64,000 nt of DNA from SSF14 sp037045585 (GCA_037045585.1 JBAOIR010000043.1:62001-126000); one strand, 5' to 3'. Shown: positions 1 through 13,889, counted from the stretch's first letter. A program made the numbers and translations. The notes: generated from the letters alone by a model not told the origin.

Positions 1-161
1 GCGAGCAGCAACGCCCACAGGCCGACGCCGAGGAAGGCCAGCGGCCACCACCCCCACGGGGGCATGGCGGCGCAGCTCAGGAGGCCGGCGAGGACCGCGA
101 GCCCGCGGCGGGCCCAGCGGCCCGTCGGCAGGGAGGGGGTGAAGTGCACGGCGGTCAGCAT
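1..161 (-). CDS. lnt: Apolipoprotein N-acyltransferase, N-terminal fragment (runs off window edge)
   Basis: Only the first 53 codons are in the window. Reading the minus strand from an ATG at 161 gives a short basic N-terminus followed by a hydrophobic stretch and the motif MPPWGWWPLAFLGV. A proline-aromatic PPWGWWPLAF segment in the first membrane helix is typical of Lnt, the membrane enzyme that adds the third acyl chain to lipoproteins. The gene lies 24 bp downstream of hemY on the same strand and may be read through from the haem operon. The identification rests on this one motif; the catalytic nitrilase domain is outside the window. No strong ribosome binding site precedes the ATG. Confidence 0.6.
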   Translation of the reverse strand, partial: MLTAVHFTPSLPTGRWARRGLAVLAGLLSCAAMPPWGWWPLAFLGVGLWALLL

Positions 162-185
162 CGCACGTCGGTCGGGGACGGATCG

Positions 186-1520
186 TCAGCCGGCGTCGGA
201 CAGCCGTACCCGCAGCGCGGCGGCGGCAGCGCGCGCCTCGCGGATGCACGCCGGGATGCCCACACCCCGGTGCGCCATGCCGCAGATGGCAAGGTCGGGC
301 GCGTCGGCCATCAAGGCCGTTTCCAGTGAGGCGATGCGGTCGAGGTGGCCCACCGCGTACTGCGGGAACCCATCGCGGTAACGGCTGATCCGGTGCTCCA
401 CGGGCTCCGACCGGATCCCCATCGTGGTGCCGAGATCGGCGGCGATCCGGGCGAGCACTTCCTGATCGTCGAGCTCGATCGGCTCGTGGTCCTCGGAGTG
501 GCCCATCGACACCCTGAGGATGACCGGGTCACCGGCCAGGCGGTCCCACTTGGTCGACGACCACGACGCCGCGGTGACGGTGAGATCGGCATCGCGGGGG
601 ACGAGGAACCCGGTCGCGTCGAGATCGCCGGGGATGTCGCACCGACGGAACGCGAGCGTTGTGAACACGACCGATGCGAACTCGATGCCAGCCAGTGTCT
701 CGGCGGCCCGGGGGGACCGGCCCGCGACGAGGCGGGCCGACACGTCGGCGGGAGTGGTGAGCACGATCCCGTCGGCCGCGGGCAGGCCGTCGACAGGAGC
801 ACCCAACCGGAACTCGACGCCACGCTCGGCGAGGCGGACGGCCAGGAGATCGATGAGTTCGCCCATCCCGTTGGGCGGGGCGGCGAAGACCGGTTCGGCC
901 GAGCCGGGGGCGCCCTGCAGCGACTCGGCCAGCGCGACGGTGAGCGACGTCGACCGGTGTGCGGCGGCCGCCAGCTGGGGCACCGCTGCGTCGACGCTCA
1001 TCGTGTCGATCGAGCCGGCCGCGATACCGCCGAGCAGGGGCCCGACCAGCCGCTGCGCGACCTCCTTGCCGTACCGCCGACTGATCAATGCCCCGATCGT
1101 CGTGTCGCCCACGAGGGGTTCGCCCTCGAGGTCGGGTTCGGTGCGGGCCCGGGCGAGGCCCCAGTGCGTGAGGATTCCCGACTCGGCCAGCTCGTCGAAA
1201 CGTGCGGGGACCCCGAGCACGAGCCCTCCCGGCAGTGGACGCAACTCGCCGTCGATCCACACGCACGCCGTGCCGTGCGCCGGGGCGATCAAGCCCTCGA
1301 GCCCGATCTCGCGACACAGGGCCAGTGCCTCGGGCATCCGCCGGAGGAATGCGTCGGCGCCCTCGTCGACTGCCCGGCCGGCGAAGGGGGAGGTGCGGAT
1401 CTTCCCGCCGAGCCGGTCGGTGGCCTCGTGCACCGTGACCCGCACGTCCGGGTCGGCCGACAGCTCCCATGCTGCCGCCAAGCCGGAGATGCCACCGCCG
1501 ACGACCGCGATGTGCGTCAT
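186..1520 (-). CDS. hemY: Protoporphyrinogen/coproporphyrinogen III oxidase (HemY/CgoX type)
   Basis: FAD-dependent oxidase of 444 residues. It begins with a dinucleotide-binding motif, VVGGGISGLAAAWEL (about residues 6-20), followed by the flavoprotein signature with DRLGGKI, and ends with GVGIPACIREARAAA, the second FAD contact typical of the family. It oxidises the porphyrinogen ring late in haem synthesis. Actinobacteria normally use the coproporphyrin-dependent route, so the likely substrate is coproporphyrinogen III; that is family knowledge, not visible here. The ATG overlaps the hemH stop by four bases (ATGA), so translation is probably coupled. Order on the minus strand is hemE, hemH, hemY, lnt. 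No chdC/hemQ gene is seen in the window. Confidence 0.9.
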   Translation of the reverse strand: MTHIAVVGGGISGLAAAWELSADPDVRVTVHEATDRLGGKIRTSPFAGRAVDEGADAFLRRMPEALALCREIGLEGLIAPAHGTACVWIDGELRPLPGGLVLGVPARFDELAESGILTHWGLARARTEPDLEGEPLVGDTTIGALISRRYGKEVAQRLVGPLLGGIAAGSIDTMSVDAAVPQLAAAAHRSTSLTVALAESLQGAPGSAEPVFAAPPNGMGELIDLLAVRLAERGVEFRLGAPVDGLPAADGIVLTTPADVSARLVAGRSPRAAETLAGIEFASVVFTTLAFRRCDIPGDLDATGFLVPRDADLTVTAASWSSTKWDRLAGDPVILRVSMGHSEDHEPIELDDQEVLARIAADLGTTMGIRSEPVEHRISRYRDGFPQYAVGHLDRIASLETALMADAPDLAICGMAHRGVGIPACIREARAAAAALRVRLSDAG

Positions 1521-2491
1521 CGCGGTCGCCCGCCGGGCTCGGTGCTGGTCGCCGCGTCACCGGCGGACGGTGCGTCGTCGCTCGCGGTGGCCGCGACGCT
1601 GGCCGCGAGGGCCGCCATCACGGTCTGGTCCGCGTTGACGACCGCGGGGCGGCCGAGCTGCAGACCGAGCGAGGCGGCGCGGGTCCGGGCCTCGATGTCG
1701 ACGTCGTAGAGCACCTCGAGATGGTCGGAGGTGAAGCCGTGCGGCACGACCACGATGCCGTCGGCCCGACCGGTGGCGGCCAGATCGTCGATCACCTGGA
1801 GGATGTCGGGTCCACGCCACGGCTCGGGGGTGCGTCCGGCGCTCTGCCACGCCACGCCCCAACCCGCCCAGCGGCCCAGACCGGCGGCGCCGGCGATCGC
1901 CCCGGCCGACGCGAACAGTTGGTCGGGGTACGGATCGCCGACCAGCACCCGCTCGGGGAGCGAGTGCGCCGTGAACACGACCTTGGTCCGCTCCGGCATC
2001 TCCGCCAGCGTCGCCCGAAGCGCTGCGCCCTGATGGGCGACGAACTCGGGAAGGTCGTACCAGTGGTCGACGCCGTCGAAGGGCACGTCGCGCTCGGCCG
2101 CCGCTGCCGCACCGCGGGCGTGGTACTGGCCGACCGAGAAGCCCGAGAAGTGCGGCGCGAGCACGACCCCGACGATCGACGTCGCTCCGGCGTCGACGAG
2201 TGCGGCCACGCCGTCCTCGATGAACGGGGCCGCGTGCTTCTGGCCGAGCCCCACGAGGAAGCGACCGGGCCACCGGACCTCGAGCGCCGTGGCGATCGCC
2301 GACCGCTGGGCCTCGGTCCGGGCGGCCAACGGCGAGATGCCGCCGATCGCCTCGTACCGGGCGATCAGGTCGGCGAGCTGATGCGGCTCGGGCGGACGCC
2401 CTCGGCGGATGTGGGTGTAGTACGGCTCGATCTCCGACACCGACGACGGCGTGCCGTAGGCCATGACGAGTACGCCGACGGGGCCGCTCAC
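1517..2491 (-). CDS. hemH: Ferrochelatase (HemH/CpfC), cysteine-free
   Basis: 324 residues from a GTG at 2491, whose GTGA overlaps the hemE stop; this start puts the family N-terminus GVLVMAYGTP at the beginning. Landmarks are YYTHIRRGRPP near residue 25, the metal-site histidine region APHFSGFSVGQYH, FTAHSLPERV and the C-terminal SDHLEVLYDVD with the conserved acidic residue. The enzyme inserts ferrous iron into the porphyrin, in actinobacteria probably coproporphyrin III. No cysteine is present anywhere in the translation, so the [2Fe-2S] cluster known from mycobacterial ferrochelatase cannot be bound. The last 30 residues are Ala/Ser/Asp/Thr-rich and look disordered. Confidence 0.9.
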   Translation of the reverse strand: MSGPVGVLVMAYGTPSSVSEIEPYYTHIRRGRPPEPHQLADLIARYEAIGGISPLAARTEAQRSAIATALEVRWPGRFLVGLGQKHAAPFIEDGVAALVDAGATSIVGVVLAPHFSGFSVGQYHARGAAAAAERDVPFDGVDHWYDLPEFVAHQGAALRATLAEMPERTKVVFTAHSLPERVLVGDPYPDQLFASAGAIAGAAGLGRWAGWGVAWQSAGRTPEPWRGPDILQVIDDLAATGRADGIVVVPHGFTSDHLEVLYDVDIEARTRAASLGLQLGRPAVVNADQTVMAALAASVAATASDDAPSAGDAATSTEPGGRPR

Positions 2492-3555
2492 GTCGGCACG
2501 ACCGGCTGATCGTGGAGCCACCCCACCAGTTGCTCGAGGATGGCCGGATCGGTTTCGGGCAGCACACCGTGGCCGAGGTTGAACACGTGGCCGGGATGCC
2601 CGGCGTTGCGGCGGAGGATGTCCGCGGCCGCGGCCCGCGTCGGCTCCCACCCGGCCAACACCACCGTCGGGTCGAGGTTGCCCTGCAACGCGCAGCGTTC
2701 CGGCACCCGGGTCCGCGCGACATCGAGGGGGGTCCGCCAGTCGACACCGACCATGTCCGCCCCAGCGTCGGCCAACAACCCCAGCAGCTCGCCGGTGTGC
2801 ACACCGAAGTGGATGAGTGGCACGTCGAGGTCGCGCACGGCGTCGAACACCTTGCGGCTCGCCGGCTGGACGTATCGTTCGTACTGGGACGGGGAGAGGG
2901 CACCCGCCCAGGAGTCGAAGAGCTGGACTGCCGACGCGCCGGCCCCGACCTGGCTCCGGAGCGAGGCGATGGCCAGATCGGCGAGTCGGTCCATCAGCTG
3001 GAACCACAGCGGCTCGTCGGTGAGCATCAGCGTCTTCACGAGGCCGTAGGTCCGCGACGGCTTCCCCTCGATCAGGTAGCTGGCCACCGTGAACGGTGCA
3101 CCGGCAAACGCAATGAGCGGCACCGGCAGTTCGGCGACCAGGTTCTTCACGGTCTCGATCACGTAGGGCGTGTCGGCCTCCGGATCGAGCGGCCGGAGCC
3201 GATCGAGATCGGCCGCCGACCGGAACGGCTGCTCCACGACGGGACCGATGCCCGGGGCGATGTCGACCCCGAACCCGATGGCGTGCACGGGCGTCACGAT
3301 GTCGGAGTACAGGATCGCGGCATCGGTGCCGTAGCGGCGCACCGGTTGGAGCGTGATCTCGGTTGCCAGGTCGGGTCGGGCAATCGCGTTCAGGATCGAG
3401 CCCTCGCCGCGGATGGCTCGGTACTCGGGCAGGGAGCGGCCGGCCTGTCGCATGAACCACACGGGGATGCGCTCGTGGGGCAGGCTCCGGCAGGCAGCGA
3501 GGAACGGTGAGCCGGACAGGTCGGGAGGAGACGCTGGAACGTCGGGTTCGGACAC
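2488..3555 (-). CDS. hemE: Uroporphyrinogen decarboxylase
   Basis: 355 residues, the usual length. Family signatures are WFMRQAGRSLPEY (about residues 33-45), which carries the substrate-binding arginines, and IAFAGAPFTVASYLIEG further on. It removes four carboxyl groups from uroporphyrinogen III to give coproporphyrinogen III and is the first gene of this haem operon. The start is a GTG at 3555. A -10-like TAGGTT ends six bases upstream, so the message is probably leaderless. The stop overlaps the hemH start by four bases. Confidence 0.93.
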   Translation of the reverse strand: MSEPDVPASPPDLSGSPFLAACRSLPHERIPVWFMRQAGRSLPEYRAIRGEGSILNAIARPDLATEITLQPVRRYGTDAAILYSDIVTPVHAIGFGVDIAPGIGPVVEQPFRSAADLDRLRPLDPEADTPYVIETVKNLVAELPVPLIAFAGAPFTVASYLIEGKPSRTYGLVKTLMLTDEPLWFQLMDRLADLAIASLRSQVGAGASAVQLFDSWAGALSPSQYERYVQPASRKVFDAVRDLDVPLIHFGVHTGELLGLLADAGADMVGVDWRTPLDVARTRVPERCALQGNLDPTVVLAGWEPTRAAAADILRRNAGHPGHVFNLGHGVLPETDPAILEQLVGWLHDQPVVPT

Positions 3556-3561
3556 GCGGCC

Positions 3562-3567
3562 AACCTA
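3562..3567 (-). promoter_or_regulatory. -10 element for leaderless hemE transcript
   Basis: TAGGTT on the minus strand is separated by six bases from the GTG start of hemE. This spacing would place the transcription start on the start codon. The same layout recurs before several other genes in this window. Confidence 0.45.
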
Positions 3568-3592
3568 CCGACCTCTCCCTCGGCGAGCCACG

Positions 3593-3621
3593 TCGCCATC
3601 GCCGGTCGCTACCGGTACAAT
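3593..3621 (+). promoter_or_regulatory. Candidate promoter for the HelD-like helicase gene
   Basis: TCGCCA (four of six to TTGACA), a 17-base spacer and TACAAT (five of six to TATAAT). The predicted start leaves a leader of about 60 bases before the ATG at 3688. Confidence 0.4.
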
Positions 3622-3687
3622 CGTGAACCCCCTTGTGTCGGCCGGCACGGGGGCCCGTCGGAATCGCAGCACGGCCGAGGTGTCGCC

Positions 3688-5796
3688 ATGACCGCGAATC
3701 CCGAACTGGAAGCAGAGCAGGCGTACATCGACCACGCCTACGCCTGCCTCGAACGCACTCGCGAACAGGCCCGCTCCGTGCGCTCCGAGGTGCAGACCGG
3801 TCCCGGCGGCACCTTCCAGGCCCGGTACGAACGCGACGTCATGATCGAGCAGGCCGACCAGCGGCTCGCCCAGACCGAGATCGGCGACCAGTCGCTCTGC
3901 TTCGGCCGGATCGACCAGCTCGGAGCCGACGAACCCGGCCCAACGTCGGCGCGACGCCTGGAAGGCGACCGCTTCTACATCGGACGCGTCGCCGTGTCCG
4001 ATGCGACGTCGGAGCCGGTCATCGTCGACTGGCGCGCCCCCGTGGCCGAGCCGTTCTACCGGGCGACGGGCCGCGAACCGATGGGCCTGGTCCGGCGGCG
4101 CCACTTCGCCACGTCCGGTCGGGTGCTGCGCGGCATCGACGACGAGTTCTTCGGCGAGGCCCGCGACGAGCTCGAGTCGGGCGCCGTCGTCGGCCAGGGT
4201 GCCCTCATCTCCGCACTCGAGGAGGCCCGCTCGGGAAAGCTCGGCGACATCGTCGCGACGATCCAAGGCGAGCAGGACGAGGTCATCCGCGCGCCACTGC
4301 CGGGGGTGCTCGTCGTGCAGGGCGGTCCCGGCACCGGCAAGACGGTCGTCGCGCTCCACCGCGCCGCCTACCTCCTCTACACCCACCGCTTCCCCCTCGA
4401 GGGACAAGGCGTGCTGGTGCTCGGGCCCAACCGGCTGTTCCTCTCCTACATCGAGCAGGTGCTGCCGTCGCTGGGCGAGGCCGGCGTCCAGATCGCCGTG
4501 TTGTCCGACATGGTCCCCAACATCCGGGCGTCGGGCGTCGACGCACCCGACGTCGCCCGGATCAAGGGCGAGCTGCGCATCTGCGATCTCATCGCCAAGG
4601 CAGTGCGTGACCGTCAGCGGAGGCTCCGCGAGACGGCGATCATCCCGCTCGGCGTCGAACGACTCCGCGTCACCCCCGAGGACAGCGCCGAGCTCATCGC
4701 GTCGGCGCGCAAGCGGGCCCGCACCCACAACGGCGGTCGCAAGTTCTTCGTCGAGGGCTTCTACCGGTTGGTCGCGTCGAAGATGCGCGAACCGCTCGAT
4801 TGGCACGTGGTGCGTGACCGCATCCGCCAGCTCCCCGAGACCCGCGAGGCGTTGGAGCGCATGTGGCCCCAGCTCACGCCTGCCGAGCTGCTCAACGATC
4901 TGTTCGGATCTCCGGCGCTCACCCGACTCGCCGGCCGCAAGTGGTTCACCGACGACGAACTGGCGTTGCTGCGCCGCGAACGGGCCGACGTCGCATCGGA
5001 CATCGTCTGGTCCACCAACGACGTGCCCCTGCTCGACGAAGCGCTCGAGCTGCTCGGCCCGCGTCCCAAGCACAAGGACGAGGACGCGATCCGCACCTAC
5101 GGTCACATCGTCGTCGACGAGGCCCAGGACATGTCCCCGATGGAGCTGCGGGTCATCGACCGTCGATCACTGAACGGATCGATGACGATCGTCGGCGACA
5201 TCGCGCAGGCGACATCGGCCAGCGGACACACGAGCTGGGAGTCGATCCTCCGCCACCTGCCGATGCGACGTGAACCCAACCGCGCCGAGCTGCTCATCGG
5301 CTACCGCGTGCCGGCACCGTCGATGGAACTCGCTTCCCGCATCCTGACCCTCGCCGCACCCGGGCTCCGGCCGCCCCGCTCGATCCGCGAGGCAGGCGAC
5401 GAACCCGTCATCGAACGGACGACCGGCGATCGCTTCGGCGTCGACCTGTGCGCCGCCGTCCGGCGCGAGGTCGCCGCCATCGGATCGGGAAGCGTCGCCG
5501 TCATCTGCCCCTCGTCGTGGGTGAGCCGCGTCGAGGGCGCCCTCGACGCCGGAGGGGTCGACTACGGCCAGGCCCATCGTGGTCGCTTCGATCACCAGGT
5601 GACCGTCGCTCCCGTGACCCTGGTCAAGGGCCTCGAGCTCGACGCGTGCATCGTCATCGATCCCCAGGTCATCCTCGACGAGGAGTACCGCGGGCCCCAG
5701 ACGCTCTACGTCGCGCTGACCCGGGCGACCAAGCGGCTGTCGCTGCTCCACATCGAGCCGCTGCCCGAGGTGCTCCGGGCCCCCTCAGTCGGCTGA
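3688..5796 (+). CDS. HelD-like superfamily 1 (UvrD/Rep-type) helicase
   Basis: 702 residues. The N-terminus is charged and probably helical, as in HelD proteins that insert arms into RNA polymerase. Walker A GGPGTGKT is at about residues 212-219, the Walker B/DEAQ motif VVDEAQDMSP at about 475-484, and the C-terminal helicase motifs VTLVKGLELD and LYVALTRATKRLSLLH follow. Full-length HelD proteins of actinobacteria recycle stalled RNA polymerase; the split N-terminal domain and size match that group better than UvrD or Rep. The gene is alone on its strand and its last 12 bases overlap the end of the convergent esterase gene. Whether it protects against rifamycins, as some actinobacterial relatives do, cannot be told from sequence. 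Confidence 0.8.
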   Translation: MTANPELEAEQAYIDHAYACLERTREQARSVRSEVQTGPGGTFQARYERDVMIEQADQRLAQTEIGDQSLCFGRIDQLGADEPGPTSARRLEGDRFYIGRVAVSDATSEPVIVDWRAPVAEPFYRATGREPMGLVRRRHFATSGRVLRGIDDEFFGEARDELESGAVVGQGALISALEEARSGKLGDIVATIQGEQDEVIRAPLPGVLVVQGGPGTGKTVVALHRAAYLLYTHRFPLEGQGVLVLGPNRLFLSYIEQVLPSLGEAGVQIAVLSDMVPNIRASGVDAPDVARIKGELRICDLIAKAVRDRQRRLRETAIIPLGVERLRVTPEDSAELIASARKRARTHNGGRKFFVEGFYRLVASKMREPLDWHVVRDRIRQLPETREALERMWPQLTPAELLNDLFGSPALTRLAGRKWFTDDELALLRRERADVASDIVWSTNDVPLLDEALELLGPRPKHKDEDAIRTYGHIVVDEAQDMSPMELRVIDRRSLNGSMTIVGDIAQATSASGHTSWESILRHLPMRREPNRAELLIGYRVPAPSMELASRILTLAAPGLRPPRSIREAGDEPVIERTTGDRFGVDLCAAVRREVAAIGSGSVAVICPSSWVSRVEGALDAGGVDYGQAHRGRFDHQVTVAPVTLVKGLELDACIVIDPQVILDEEYRGPQTLYVALTRATKRLSLLHIEPLPEVLRAPSVG

Positions 5797-7353
5797 CGCC
5801 GGCATCGCCGAACCCGTGGCGTCCCAGAAGCGGCGGGTGTCGCCGTTGGGGTCGTCGACCAGGCTCGGCTCGGTGTCCAACACCATGACCGGGCGGGTGG
5901 CCCCGCTGCCGATCGTCGGCCACTCGGTCAGACCGTCGGCTGCCGGGACGCCGGTCGAGGCGAATGCGATCCAGGCCTCGTTCGTGGCACGAGCGAGCGA
6001 CCGCGGCGCGTCGGCGCCGACGAACACGTGCAGCCGGTGGTCCTCCAGGAGGTCGAAGACGAAGGGGATGTCGATCGCGTGTGCGGCGCCGATCATCCCG
6101 CCGAACGCGTCGCTCTTCCAGTCCCAGAGGTACTGAAAGGTCGGAGCGTGCGCCGACTGGGCGTCGACCAGGCGGACCGTCGGGATGCGGAACACCATGT
6201 CGGTGAGCAGCGCTCCATCGAGGTCGGCGAGCGACGCGCCGGGATACTCGTCGCGGTAGGCGGCGAGCGCGGCATCGGGATCGTCGACGAGCAGCGCGAA
6301 CCGATCGCGGAGCGCGTCCTCGTCCGCCGGGCTCGGTGTCATGAGGGCGAAGAGTCGCCACTCCTGGGAGGTCGACCCGGCGAGGAGCGTCACGCCGGCG
6401 GCAGAGCCGGCGGCGATGGCGGCGAGCGGGTCCGACGGCACGACGACGCCGTCGGCCACGGGGCGGAACGCCAAGAACCCGAGCGGTGTCCCGGCACGAC
6501 GGATGAAGGCCTCGGGGTCGGCGACCCGCGCGCCCGACAACGATGCGTGGGCAGCGAGGAGGTCGGCGGTCGGTGCCGCCCGGACGTCGGCGGCGGACGA
6601 CCAGCCGCCGGCGGCGAGGAAGTCGTCGGTGTCGCCCTGCGCCGATTCGACGGCGCGAGCGGCGTTGGCCGCACCGGACTGGGTGATGGCCCGGCGGAAC
6701 AGCCCGGTCGCCCGCGGCGACGCCATGAGCAACGAGATGCTCATGGATCCCGCCGACTGCCCGAACACGGTGACGTTGGCAGCGTCGCCACCGAAGTTGG
6801 CGATGTTCGACTGCACCCACTCGAGCGCAGCGATCTGGTCGAGCAGCCCGGCGTTGCCGGACCCGGACAGGTCGGCGTCGAGGTGGCCGAGCTCGAGGAA
6901 CCCGAATGCGCCGAGTCGGTAGTTGAGCGAGACGAGCACCACGCCGGAGCTGGCGAAGTGGGTGCCGTCGTAGAGCGGTGACGAACCCGACCCCATCTCG
7001 AACCCGCCACCGTGGATCCACACCATGACCGGCAGCGGGCCGGTGTCGGCGGCCTCGGGGTCGGGTGTCCAGACGTTGAGGTAGAGGCAGTCTTCGTCCC
7101 ACCGTTCGGAATCACCGCCGAACAGGGCGTCCATCATCGACGGGTTCTGGGGACAGATCGGGCCGAACGCCTCGGCCGACCGCTCGCCGGTCCAGGGGTC
7201 GACCGGCGCCGGCGCACGGAACCTGAGATCGCCGACGGGTGGTGCTGCGTACGGCACCCCGGCAAAGCGAGCAACCCCGTCCTGCCAGCGGCCGCGGAGC
7301 GAGCCCGCTCCGGTGGCGACGACGACGGGCGTGCCGTCCTCGTGGGCGCTCAC
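5785..7353 (-). CDS. Type-B carboxylesterase (alpha/beta hydrolase)
   Basis: 522 residues from a GTG at 7353 that overlaps the stop of the regulator gene upstream (GTGA). The fold is shown by FAGVPYAAPPVGDLRF near the N-terminus, the oxyanion motif MVWIHGGGF, the nucleophile elbow VFGQSAGSMS, a glutamate in STSQEWRLF and a histidine in AAHAIDIPFVF. No signal peptide is evident, so it is probably cytoplasmic. It should cleave carboxylic esters; the natural substrate is unknown. It is translationally coupled to a DtxR-type regulator, an unusual partner. Confidence 0.87.
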   Translation of the reverse strand: MSAHEDGTPVVVATGAGSLRGRWQDGVARFAGVPYAAPPVGDLRFRAPAPVDPWTGERSAEAFGPICPQNPSMMDALFGGDSERWDEDCLYLNVWTPDPEAADTGPLPVMVWIHGGGFEMGSGSSPLYDGTHFASSGVVLVSLNYRLGAFGFLELGHLDADLSGSGNAGLLDQIAALEWVQSNIANFGGDAANVTVFGQSAGSMSISLLMASPRATGLFRRAITQSGAANAARAVESAQGDTDDFLAAGGWSSAADVRAAPTADLLAAHASLSGARVADPEAFIRRAGTPLGFLAFRPVADGVVVPSDPLAAIAAGSAAGVTLLAGSTSQEWRLFALMTPSPADEDALRDRFALLVDDPDAALAAYRDEYPGASLADLDGALLTDMVFRIPTVRLVDAQSAHAPTFQYLWDWKSDAFGGMIGAAHAIDIPFVFDLLEDHRLHVFVGADAPRSLARATNEAWIAFASTGVPAADGLTEWPTIGSGATRPVMVLDTEPSLVDDPNGDTRRFWDATGSAMPASAD

Positions 7354-8036
7354 GCGACGCTCACGAGGATGCGCTCGCTCGCGAACTGACCGATGGTGAC
7401 AGTCTGGCCGTCGATGGTGACGATCCGTTCCCCGGAGGGGACCAGCTCGTCGACGACGCCCTCGAACCCCGGACGCAGCAGGTTGTCCTCGAGGAAGTCG
7501 AGCATGCCGTCGGCGAACTCGAGCTCTTCGGGGATGCGACTCACCGTGAACTCGGCGCCACGGGGCAACCGGCTCAGCGCAACGGTGTCGGGTGCCTCGT
7601 AGTCGGAACCGGGGATCGGGTTGCCGTGGGGGCAGGTGGTGGGTTCGCCGAGCACCCGGGCCAGCGCCGCCTCGACCTCGGCGCTGATGACGTGTTCCCA
7701 CTTGCCCGCCTCGGCGTGAGCGGTCGACCACGAGAGGCCCAACACGTCGGTGAGCAGTCGCTCGGCCAGGCGGTGACGGCGGACGACGGCCTCGGCGAGC
7801 GACTGGCCCGCCGGTGTGAGCTTGATGGTCTCGTCGACGGTGATCAGCCCTTCGGCGGCCATGCGGCGGATCATCTCCGACACGGCGGGGCGGGAGATCT
7901 CGAGACGGTCGGCGATGCGCGCCTGGATGACGTTGACCGCGTCTTCCTGCAATTCGAAGATCGCTTCGCAGTACTCCTCGAACGCCGGGTGGAACTCCCC
8001 GGACTTGTGCGACTTGGACGTGGTGGGGACTGCCAT
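7350..8036 (-). CDS. DtxR/MntR-family metal-dependent repressor with altered metal site
   Basis: 228 residues. A winged helix (IQARIADRLEISRPAVSEMIRRM, about 37-59, shown here as flanks only) is followed by the dimer/metal domain and a C-terminal SH3-like domain after CPHGNPIPG (about 135-143). Ancillary ligands equivalent to DtxR His79, Glu83 and His98 are present (His88, Glu92, His107), as are Glu105 and His106 (Glu114, His115). The primary-site Met10 and Cys102 positions are Glu21 and Gly111. Acidic Glu21/Glu24 in helix 1 recall MntR, so manganese rather than iron may be sensed. Divergent from lhr with a 78-base gap; TACAAT lies six bases before the ATG. It is one candidate reader of the iron boxes at 49-55 kb. 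Confidence 0.82.
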   Translation of the reverse strand: MAVPTTSKSHKSGEFHPAFEEYCEAIFELQEDAVNVIQARIADRLEISRPAVSEMIRRMAAEGLITVDETIKLTPAGQSLAEAVVRRHRLAERLLTDVLGLSWSTAHAEAGKWEHVISAEVEAALARVLGEPTTCPHGNPIPGSDYEAPDTVALSRLPRGAEFTVSRIPEELEFADGMLDFLEDNLLRPGFEGVVDELVPSGERIVTIDGQTVTIGQFASERILVSVA

Positions 8037-8042
8037 GGCGGG

Positions 8043-8048
8043 ATTGTA
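8043..8048 (-). promoter_or_regulatory. -10 element for leaderless DtxR-family gene
   Basis: TACAAT on the minus strand, six bases before the ATG at 8036. No good -35 is seen at 17 bases. Confidence 0.5.
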
Positions 8049-8102
8049 CGTGGCCGGGCGACCCCGAGGTCGCCGGCAGGGCTCACTGTCACCGGCCCTG
8101 GG

Positions 8103-8108
8103 TAGCCT
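8103..8108 (+). promoter_or_regulatory. -10 element for leaderless lhr transcript
   Basis: TAGCCT followed by six bases and the ATG at 8115. Confidence 0.4.
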
Positions 8109-8114
8109 GCGCCC

Positions 8115-12739
<4,625 letters not shown>

Positions 12740-12824
12740 GGTGATGCGGCGCGCGACGTTGCAGTCTGTTGACGATCTGGTCGTGCGCGCCGGGCTCGTG
12801 CCCGACGTTCGCGAGGATGTCCTG

Positions 12825-13870
12825 ATGCGATCGAATTCCCGCCCAGCGACGGTGGTGCTCGCGGCGCTTGCGGCGGTGGCCGCCGTCTCACTGCTGGCGA
12901 GCTGCTCATCCGACGACGCCATCTCCCCCTCCGAGACCACGACGGGCATCGCCCCGGAGACCACGACCACGACCACGATCGACCCCGGCTCGACCTCGGT
13001 GCCGGAGGCTCGTGCCGAGCTCCCGGGTCTGTGGTTGGCGACGTCGGGGGGCATCGTCGACGAGACCGGTGAGGTGTGGGCCAAGCCGCGGCCGGGTGAG
13101 ACCCTTCGCTCCCCGCTGTCCGACGGGGTCGGCGGCGTCGTCTACCTCCGGTGCACCGGAGACACCCTTCCGCGTGTCGTCGAGGACCAGCAATTGAAGG
13201 GTGTGTCGCCGTTGGCGCTCGGCGAAGCCGACAACCTGATGGCGATCGGCACCTACCAGGACCATCGGGTGCTGTTGACGGGCTGGACCGACACGACCAT
13301 CGTGCCGAGCTTCGAGGAGGATCGCAGCGGTCTCGTCGCCCGTCTGATCGACATGGACACCCAGCAGGTGACACCGCTCGACGGGTGGTACGGCTGGGAG
13401 AGCGGCCCGTCTCGCCGCCGACGTCGAGAACGGACGGTTCGTGTGCTTCGGAGAGGGCGAGTCCTGCACGTTGTCGGCCACCGACGATCCGAGCGACCTG
13501 CCGCCCGTGCCCGACGTCGATGCCCGCGACCGTGTTGTCGCTGGCCCTCGACGCCACCGGTGCCCGCCTCACCTGGGTCGAATCGGTGCCGATGAGCGGC
13601 GAGGTCAAGGTCGGGACGCTCGACCTCCCGGGCGGCGCCGCCACGACCGTCGACATCCAACCGGCGAACGCCCCGGCGGCGGACGACACGGTGACCGACG
13701 GCGTGTGGGTCGCTGTGAGGGTCGGCCGGCAGGTCGCGCTGAGCCAGCTCGCGACGACCGGACCGGCGATGCTCACCGGGGTGACCGGCACCCGGACGGT
13801 TCCCGACGGCGTCACCGAGATGGCGTTGCGCGAGCCTGCCGGTGGTGGCGGGGGGAACTCCCCGCTCTAG
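12825..13870 (+). pseudogene. Secreted lipoprotein of unknown function, two frameshifts
   Basis: The ATG at 12825 starts a lipoprotein signal peptide (AVSLLASCSS, cysteine about residue 25), then a Thr-rich linker and a domain of about 300 residues with no recognised family. Coding continues in three frames, with shifts near 13408 (after DGWYGWESGP) and 13525 (between DLPPVPDVDAR and VLSLALDATGARLTW), ending with TAG at 13868-13870. The repeated short beta-like segments could be a propeller, but no repeat is certain. An upstream in-frame ATG at 12744 would lengthen the product and bury the signal peptide, so it is less likely. The gene follows lhr directly and shares its cluster of indels. 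Confidence 0.55.
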
Positions 13871-13889
13871 GCCCTCGAGCGAGCGGCGC

